Shown one piece after another: positions 34,273-39,596 of a stretch of 39,596 nucleotides of DNA. The DNA lies in the NCBI GenBank assembly GCA_030529235.1, contig JAUMXF010000010.1, positions 1 through 39,596 on the forward strand. The letters run 5' to 3'. The position numbers and the translations under genes were made by a program. The notes beneath the pieces were generated by a model, which saw nothing but the letters and a program-made list of their open reading frames with translations, had not been told where the DNA came from and ran no database searches. The stretch's first letter is position 1, and every line of letters starts with the position of its first letter. Source of the DNA: Pseudomonadota bacterium. Lineage in GTDB: Bacteria > Desulfobacterota > Desulfovibrionia > Desulfovibrionales > Desulfomicrobiaceae.

Positions 34273-35657
34273 TGTTTTCCGGCGCATCCATTCTCATTAT
34301 CGACGACGAACAGGACATCCGTCTTTCTCTGCGCGGCATTCTGGAGGACGAAGGCTGGCGGGTGAGCGAGGCCTCATGCGGCGAGGATGGACTGGAGATG
34401 CTGTGCGGCGGGGATTTCGATCTCGTCTTTCTGGACATCTGGATGCCGGGCATGGACGGCATGGAGACGCTTCGGGCCCTGCGGGAAAAGGGCGTGGACA
34501 TCCCGGTGATCATGATTTCCGGCCACGGTAATATCGAGACGGCGGTTACCGCCCTGAAGGGCGGGGCCTTCGACTTCATCGAGAAGCCCCTGTCGCTCGA
34601 CAGCATTCTGGCGGCCGCGGCCAAAGCTCTGGAGCTTTCGTGGCTGAAGCGCGAAAACAAGGCCCTGCGTTCCCGGATCGGGTCCGGAATTTCTCCGGTC
34701 ATCACCGGGTCGTCACCACAGATCGTGAAGCTGCGGGAACTGATCGGTCAGGTGGGGCTGTCCGACGCCTGGGTGCTGATCACCGGCGAGAATGGAACAG
34801 GCAAGGAAGTGGCGGCCCGGTGCATCCATCTGGCCGGGAAACGGGGACAGCGGGAAATGGTCTGCGTCAACTGCGCGGCCATTCCCGAGGAGCTGATCGA
34901 ATCGGAACTGTTCGGACACGAGAAGGGCGCGTTCACCGGGGCGGACAAAGCCAGGAAGGGCAAGTTCGAACTGGCCGACCAGAGCACGCTTTTTCTGGAT
35001 GAAATCGGGGACATGAGTCTCAAGACCCAGGCCAAGATTCTGCGCATCCTGCAGGAGCAGCGCTTCGAGCGGGTGGGCGGAACCAAAACCATTCATGTGG
35101 ACGTGCGGGTCATCGCGGCTACCAACAAGGATCTGGGGCAGGAGATACTGGCCGGGCGGTTCCGTCAGGATCTCTTCTATCGCCTGAACGTCTTTCCCTT
35201 GTCCGTTCCGCCCCTGCGGGAGCGGGCTCAGGACATCCCGGAGCTGATCGGTTTTTTTTCGGCGCGCATGGTAGAGGAGCACAATCTGCGCCCGGTACGG
35301 CTGACTTCAAAGGCGCTGGACGTGCTGAAAACCTACGCCTGGCCTGGCAACGTGCGTGAACTGAAGAATTTTGTGGAGCGCATTTTCATTCTCTATCCGG
35401 GCCAGGAAGTGGACGCGGCCATGCTGCCGCCCGAATACCGGGCCCGGACCGCGAACGGCGGTTCAGACCCGCTGGAGGAATTGACGGATTTCAAGGAGGC
35501 CAGGGCCCGCTTCGAAGAGCGTTTTCTGCGCAGAAGCCTGGCCCGCTCCGACGGCAACATCAGCCGCCTGGCCGAGACCATCGGCCTGGAGCGGACCTAT
35601 CTGTACCGCAAGCTCAAGGCTTACGGCATCAGCGTGGATGAGGGCCGGGGCGACTGA
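34269..35657 (+). CDS. NtrX-like sigma-54-dependent response regulator
   Basis: A 462-residue NtrC-family activator. The receiver domain (to about residue 125) has phosphoacceptor Asp56 in FLDIWMPGMDG and the ISGHGN, IEKPLS motifs. The AAA+ domain has Walker A GENGTGKE, sigma-54 contact GAFTGA, Walker B LFLDEIGDM and ERAQDIPELI. A Fis-type helix-turn-helix ends ISRLAETIGLERTYLYRKLKAYGI. It overlaps the NtrY-like kinase gene as ATGA. It is the cognate partner of that kinase by position and family. Confidence 0.93.
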   Translation: MMFSGASILIIDDEQDIRLSLRGILEDEGWRVSEASCGEDGLEMLCGGDFDLVFLDIWMPGMDGMETLRALREKGVDIPVIMISGHGNIETAVTALKGGAFDFIEKPLSLDSILAAAAKALELSWLKRENKALRSRIGSGISPVITGSSPQIVKLRELIGQVGLSDAWVLITGENGTGKEVAARCIHLAGKRGQREMVCVNCAAIPEELIESELFGHEKGAFTGADKARKGKFELADQSTLFLDEIGDMSLKTQAKILRILQEQRFERVGGTKTIHVDVRVIAATNKDLGQEILAGRFRQDLFYRLNVFPLSVPPLRERAQDIPELIGFFSARMVEEHNLRPVRLTSKALDVLKTYAWPGNVRELKNFVERIFILYPGQEVDAAMLPPEYRARTANGGSDPLEELTDFKEARARFEERFLRRSLARSDGNISRLAETIGLERTYLYRKLKAYGISVDEGRGD

Positions 35658-35691
35658 ACGTCCCGGGGGCCGGGATTTCTGCGGTCTGCCA

Positions 35692-36294
35692 TCAATGCGT
35701 TTCCCTGTCCCGGACCAGATAGATGGCGGGCAGCGAGACCAGAGTGGTGGCGAACTTGATGATGGTGTTGCTGAAGAAGATGGACCAGACCACGGCGGCC
35801 TCGAACAGTCCGCCGAAGGCGATCCAGGAAAAGAGCAGGCTGTCCAGCGGGATGCTGACCGCGTTGCTGACCAGCACCCGCGACCACTGGTGCCTGCGGG
35901 TGACCCGTTCCTTCCACAGACTGTACACTTCCGTGTCCGTCAGTTCGGAAATCACTTCCGCGATGATGGAGGCGAAAACCAGCCGCCACAGCGGCGCCAG
36001 CACCAGCCCGAATTCCGGCTGCGGGCCCACCTCCAGGTCCGGGGGCAGGATGGACACCAGCCAGAAATACCCGGCCATGAACAGGTTGAAGCCGGCCGCG
36101 GTGAGAATCATGATCCGCGTGCCCTGCTTGCCCATGATTTTGTGCACCATGTCGCGCAGGGTGAACGTCAGCGGGTAGATGAAGGTGCCCGCGTCGATGG
36201 ACATGCCCGCCAGGCTGACGATGCGCAGGGAGCCGATGTCGGAAAAGATCTGCAGGCTGATGTACGAGGCCACGAGAAGAATGGTGGCGTGCAT
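35692..36294 (-). CDS. yhhQ: YhhQ-family queuosine-precursor transporter
   Basis: A 200-residue membrane protein with about six hydrophobic helices. GTFIYPLTFTLRDMVHKIMGKQGTR (residues about 36-60) and IAEVISELTDTEVYSLWKER are the conserved segments of the COG1738/YhhQ family. It imports a queuosine precursor such as queuine, preQ0 or preQ1 for tRNA modification. The ATG at 36294 has AAGGAG five bases upstream. No que biosynthesis gene or preQ1 riboswitch was seen. It converges with the ntrX-like gene, 34 bp between the stops. Confidence 0.87.
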   Translation of the reverse strand: MHATILLVASYISLQIFSDIGSLRIVSLAGMSIDAGTFIYPLTFTLRDMVHKIMGKQGTRIMILTAAGFNLFMAGYFWLVSILPPDLEVGPQPEFGLVLAPLWRLVFASIIAEVISELTDTEVYSLWKERVTRRHQWSRVLVSNAVSIPLDSLLFSWIAFGGLFEAAVVWSIFFSNTIIKFATTLVSLPAIYLVRDRETH

Positions 36295-36316
36295 GAATAC
36301 TCCTTGAAAAAGTGAA

Positions 36317-36340
36317 GAAAAAACCGGCCCTGAGGCCGGG
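36317..36340 (-). terminator. Intrinsic terminator of the leftward acyl-CoA synthetase gene
   Basis: CCGGCC (36324-36329) mirrors GGCCGG (36334-36339), with a four-base loop. On the minus strand six T bases follow (36323-36318). It lies about 50 bases after the synthetase stop and 23 bases before the yhhQ start. Confidence 0.7.
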
Positions 36341-36390
36341 AGGGAGCCGGTTTTCCGGTGTGAATCCGGGCGTTTTGCTCCGGCCGCCCT

Positions 36391-38016
36391 TCAGTCGTCC
36401 TTATCCAGATGGGCCGCCCGCAGCGCGAGCTTGTCGGTCTTGCCCACACTGGTTCTGGGTATGGCTTCCACCAGGCGCACCCGGACCAGCACCGCTTCTT
36501 TGGGCAGTACGCCCCTGGTCACAAATCCCTTCACATGCCGGACTATTTCCCGCTCCGGCTCCACGGCATCCGGTCTGGCCACGACCAGCGCCAGAGGGGT
36601 TTCTCCCCAGCGCGGATCCGGTCTGGCAATGACCGCGGCATCGGCCGCGGCCGGGTGCCGCAGAATGATGTCTTCCAGCTCCAGAGAACTGATCCACTCT
36701 CCTCCGGTCTTGATCACGTCCTTGGTTCTGTCCGTGATGCGCAGACTCCCCGCGCTGTCGCGGCAGGCCACGTCTCCGGTATTCATCCATCCTCCGGACC
36801 ACAGCCCGGCCTTGTCTTCGGGATCCTTCAGATAGGATCGCGTCAGCCAGGGTGCGCGTACCTGCAGGGCTCCCGGAGTCCTGTCGTCATTTGGTACGGT
36901 CTGTCCCGTCTCGTCGATCAGGCGCAGCCGGACCATGGGCATGGCCTTTCCCGTGCGGGTACGCAGCGATGTCTGCGTTTCCCTGTCGGAAGTGAGCTCG
37001 GCCCCGGACAGATGGGACAGCGTCAGGATAGGGCAGGTTTCGGACATGCCGTAACCCACGAACACGTCGATGCCCCTGTCCAGCGCCATATCGCAGAGCG
37101 CTCCGGGCAGCGCCGCGCCGCCGACAACCACTTTCCAGCCGGACAGGTCATAGCCGGCGCATTTGGGGTCCGTGAGCAGCATGTGCAGGATGGTGGGCAC
37201 GCAGTGACTGAAGGTGACCTTCTCCTTGTGGATGAGCCGGGCCAGCGGCTCGGGGACGTATTTGCCCGGATAGACCTGTTTCACGCCGAGCAGGGTGGCC
37301 ATGTACGGAATGCCCCAGGCATGCACGTGAAACATGGGCGTGATGGGCATGTACACGTCTTCACGGTGAAAGCGACCCTGGACCAGATTGGAAGCCAGGG
37401 CGGCCACCCCGGCCAGAGTGTGCAGGACGATCTGCCGGTGACTGAAGAAAACGCCCTTGGGCAGGCCGGTGGTTCCGGTGGTGTAGAATGTGGTGGCCCG
37501 CGTGTTTTCGTCGAAATCCGGAAAATCCGGCAGGGGGGCGCTGCCGGTCAGCAGCGCTTCATATTCTCCGTCCAGACGCAGAGAAGTTTGAGGAATTTGC
37601 GGCTCATCCGTAAGGAGAATGATCCGCCGGACCGTCCTCAGACTGTCCCGGATTTGTTCCAGCAGGGGCAGAAAGTCGGCATTGACCAGGATTACCGTGT
37701 CCTCGGCATGGGCGATGGTGTGTCCCATCCGCTCGGGTGAAAGCCGGATGTTTATGGTGTGCAGCACCGCGCCCATCATGGGGATGGCAAAGTAGCATTC
37801 GAGATAGCGGTGACTGTCGTAATCCATGACCGCCACGGTATCCCCGGGTCCGACGCCCTGCCCGGTCAGCATGGCGGCCAGCCGGGCCACGCGCTCCCTG
37901 AATTGGGCATAGGTGAAGCGCCGGGATTCGGCCTGGACGATTTCCTGGTCCGGATGATCCTGGATGGGGGCCTGAAACAGGCTTTTGATCAGCAGCTGGT
38001 CGGAGAATGTGGACAT
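36391..38016 (-). CDS. AMP-dependent fatty acyl-CoA synthetase
   Basis: A 541-residue ANL-family ligase. The P-loop is FYTTGTTGLPKGVFFSH (about residues 175-191). FVGYGMSETCPILTLSHLSGAEL is the adenine-binding segment. NTGDVACRDSAGSLRITDRTKD, then GGEWISSLELEDI and the C-terminal PRTSVGKTDK with the catalytic Lys follow. It resembles the medium/long-chain fatty acid:CoA ligases (AlkK type), but the substrate is not readable. I chose ATG 38016, where the family's N-terminus begins; there is no strong ribosome binding site, and in-frame ATGs at 38049 and 38121 would add unlike residues. It is divergent from the MoxR-type gene. Confidence 0.88.
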   Translation of the reverse strand: MSTFSDQLLIKSLFQAPIQDHPDQEIVQAESRRFTYAQFRERVARLAAMLTGQGVGPGDTVAVMDYDSHRYLECYFAIPMMGAVLHTINIRLSPERMGHTIAHAEDTVILVNADFLPLLEQIRDSLRTVRRIILLTDEPQIPQTSLRLDGEYEALLTGSAPLPDFPDFDENTRATTFYTTGTTGLPKGVFFSHRQIVLHTLAGVAALASNLVQGRFHREDVYMPITPMFHVHAWGIPYMATLLGVKQVYPGKYVPEPLARLIHKEKVTFSHCVPTILHMLLTDPKCAGYDLSGWKVVVGGAALPGALCDMALDRGIDVFVGYGMSETCPILTLSHLSGAELTSDRETQTSLRTRTGKAMPMVRLRLIDETGQTVPNDDRTPGALQVRAPWLTRSYLKDPEDKAGLWSGGWMNTGDVACRDSAGSLRITDRTKDVIKTGGEWISSLELEDIILRHPAAADAAVIARPDPRWGETPLALVVARPDAVEPEREIVRHVKGFVTRGVLPKEAVLVRVRLVEAIPRTSVGKTDKLALRAAHLDKDD

Positions 38017-38224
38017 GAAAAATCCGTTATCTTGGGGCCTTTGGGTCATAATCGCGGCGCTGGAAAATACTGGAGGGAGAAGAGAAAGGCAACCTGATGC
38101 CTGCCAGATCGGCCGGGGCATCGCCCTGTCGGGGACGAAGCATCTTTCGTCGATAAATAATTAGTTGATTCAAACTGCATGCTTGATTATCTGACTTCGA
38201 AATCGATCAAGGAGTCCTTGAATT

Positions 38225-39214
38225 ATGAAGCCTTCCGAGATTGTCAGTGCGCTTGAAACCCTTTTCGATATTTGCCAGCCCGTATTTTTGTGGGGTGCGC
38301 CGGGGGTGGGCAAGAGTCAGGTCGTGGCCCAGGTGGCGGCAAAACGCGGGCTCAGGCTGGTGGACGTACGCGCCGTGCTGCTCGATCCCGTAGATTTGCG
38401 GGGCATTCCACGCATTGACGAAAGCGGTGCCGCTGTGTGGTGCCCGCCGTCTTTTCTGCCCCGCACCGGACGGGGAGTGCTTTTTCTGGATGAGCTGAAC
38501 GCCGCGCCGCCACTGGTGCAGGCCGCCTGTTATCAGCTCATTCTGGACCGCAAGCTGGGTGAATACGAACTCCCGGAAGGCTGGATCGTTGTAGCGGCGG
38601 GTAACCGGGAGTCGGACCGGGCGGTCACGCATCGCATGCCGTCGGCTCTGGCCAACCGGCTGATCCATCTGGATTTCGACTCTGACCCTCAGGACTGGCA
38701 GGAGTGGGCCGAAAAAGCCGGTATCGATCCGCGCATCCGCCATTTTCTGCGTTTCCGGCCGAAACTTCTGCATGTCTTCGAGCCGGGCCGGTCGGAAAAA
38801 GCCTTTCCTTCTCCCCGCTCGTGGGAATTCGCCTCGCGCATTCTGCAGGCCGGGCCGCGCTGGAGCACGACCCTTGAGTTGCTCAAGGGGGCTGTGGGGG
38901 AGGCCGCAGCATTGGAATGCATGGGATTTCTGAAAATATACGCGCAGATGCCCTCCGTAGACGAGGTTCTGGCCGATCCCGGCCGGGTGCCCATTCCCGA
39001 GGACCCGGCCGTGGTGTACGCCCTGTGCGAGGCTCTGGCCCGCAGGGCCTCCGAACTGACCATGACCAGTCTGGCCACGCTGGCCGGGCGTCTGCCCGCC
39101 GAATTCGGGGTTTTGCTCATGCGCGACGCGGCGGCTGCGGAACCGGACATCGTGGAAACGGACGCCTTTCACGACTGGGCCCGCGCCAACAGCTCCCTGC
39201 TGGTCCGGGCATGA
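38225..39214 (+). CDS. MoxR-type AAA+ ATPase
   Basis: A 329-residue ATPase. Walker A is FLWGAPGVGKSQV (about residues 21-33), Walker B GVLFLDELNAAPP (about 86-98), and IVVAAGNRESD and LANRLIHLDF follow as sensor segments. The family usually pairs with a von Willebrand or metallopeptidase-like partner and remodels or loads metal enzymes. AAGGAG lies upstream of ATG 38225. The 3' end overlaps the next gene as ATGA, so the two are coupled. The upstream gap holds AT-rich promoter-like sequence (TTGATT, then TTATCT, 38167-38194 by eye). Confidence 0.9.
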   Translation: MKPSEIVSALETLFDICQPVFLWGAPGVGKSQVVAQVAAKRGLRLVDVRAVLLDPVDLRGIPRIDESGAAVWCPPSFLPRTGRGVLFLDELNAAPPLVQAACYQLILDRKLGEYELPEGWIVVAAGNRESDRAVTHRMPSALANRLIHLDFDSDPQDWQEWAEKAGIDPRIRHFLRFRPKLLHVFEPGRSEKAFPSPRSWEFASRILQAGPRWSTTLELLKGAVGEAAALECMGFLKIYAQMPSVDEVLADPGRVPIPEDPAVVYALCEALARRASELTMTSLATLAGRLPAEFGVLLMRDAAAAEPDIVETDAFHDWARANSSLLVRA

Positions 39215-39596
39215 CTTCGGCTCATGCCAGAATGATGCAGGCCCGCGCCGAGCTGGTGCTGGACCATCCCTTTTTCGCCACGCTGGCTCTGCGCCTGGAA
39301 CTGCGCGAGGACCCGCATTGCGCCACGGCATGGTCCGACGGGAAAATTCTGGGTTACAATCCGGCCTACATCGCCGCCCAGAGTCTGGAACAGATCAAGG
39401 GCATGCAGTGTCACGAGGTGCTGCATCTGGCCTGTTCCCATCATCTGCGCCGGGATAGCCGCGACCAGGGGCTGTGGAACCGGGCCTGCGACTATGCCAT
39501 CAACCCCATCCTGCTGGAGGCGGGCATCCGCCTGCCTGACGGTTTCCTGGACGATCCGGCCCATCACGGCAAAAGCGCCGACCTGATCTACGAAAC
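39211..39596 (+). CDS. Putative metallopeptidase-domain protein (DUF2201-like), 3' end beyond window
   Basis: The first 128 codons of a frame open to the window edge. The N-terminal part has TAWSDGKILGYNPAYIAAQS and the zinc-site-like HEVLHLACSHHLRR (His70 region), then NRACDYAINPILLEAG. This is the DUF2201 N-terminal putative metallopeptidase; full-length members have a von Willebrand-like C-terminus, which would be outside. It overlaps the MoxR-type ATPase as ATGA and is its likely partner. Whether it cleaves protein is unknown. Confidence 0.85.
   Translation, partial: MTSAHARMMQARAELVLDHPFFATLALRLELREDPHCATAWSDGKILGYNPAYIAAQSLEQIKGMQCHEVLHLACSHHLRRDSRDQGLWNRACDYAINPILLEAGIRLPDGFLDDPAHHGKSADLIYE

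Noticed and set aside
35658-36390. preQ1 riboswitch before yhhQ
   Set aside because: The sequence upstream of the start is a terminator hairpin and a plain ribosome binding site, with no preQ1-type fold.
36409-37740. 443-codon rightward open frame opposite the acyl-CoA synthetase
   Set aside because: Shadow of the leftward ligase, with no motif of its own.

Overview
The window reads as a chromosomal segment of a sulfate-reducing bacterium of the Desulfovibrionales type (Desulfovibrio or Desulfomicrobium-like). This is inferred from protein character, not from a marker gene: a DUF4390-NtrY-NtrX cassette, a chemoreceptor with a c-type heme motif, an NfnAB-type oxidoreductase, two NtrC-family regulators and a compact glycogen cassette. 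No rRNA, tRNA, transposase or CRISPR array was seen.

Left part (1-11956, all leftward): a molybdenum-hydroxylase island. A two-component system (PAS histidine kinase, then a sigma-54-type response regulator) lies upstream of an operon for a three-subunit molybdopterin hydroxylase (FAD, [2Fe-2S] and Mo subunits). A strong hairpin terminator follows the Mo subunit. Beyond it come an NfnA/NfnB-type flavin/iron-sulfur oxidoreductase pair and three factors typical of selenium-dependent molybdenum hydroxylases: YqeB, YqeC and a MocA-like nucleotidyltransferase cut by the window edge. The likely logic is substrate sensing, then hydroxylation, then electron delivery to a pyridine-nucleotide/ferredoxin transhydrogenase, with dedicated cofactor maturation. 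The substrate cannot be read from the sequence. By eye this part is less GC-rich than what follows.

Middle part (12155-28894): a leftward housekeeping operon nnr, CBS protein, tsaE, rarA, in which rarA carries an in-frame TAA. Then mostly rightward genes: a heme-type chemoreceptor, a potABCD polyamine transporter, pncC, a leftward unknown gene, a TsaC/YrdC protein, a Nudix-glgA-CBM48 glycogen cassette, and an HTH-cupin regulator with an acyl-CoA synthetase. A structured non-coding stretch (about 23750-23905) precedes the Nudix-glgA cassette.

Right part (28976-39596): leftward dnaA, with a 1.1-kb AT-rich, repeat-bearing upstream region; a rightward DUF4390-ntrY-ntrX cassette; a leftward YhhQ-type queuosine-precursor transporter and a leftward acyl-CoA synthetase; and at the right edge a MoxR-type AAA ATPase overlapping a putative metallopeptidase-domain protein that continues beyond the window.

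Coordinates and motif reading were done by eye. Family names rest on recognised motifs and gene order, not on database searches.
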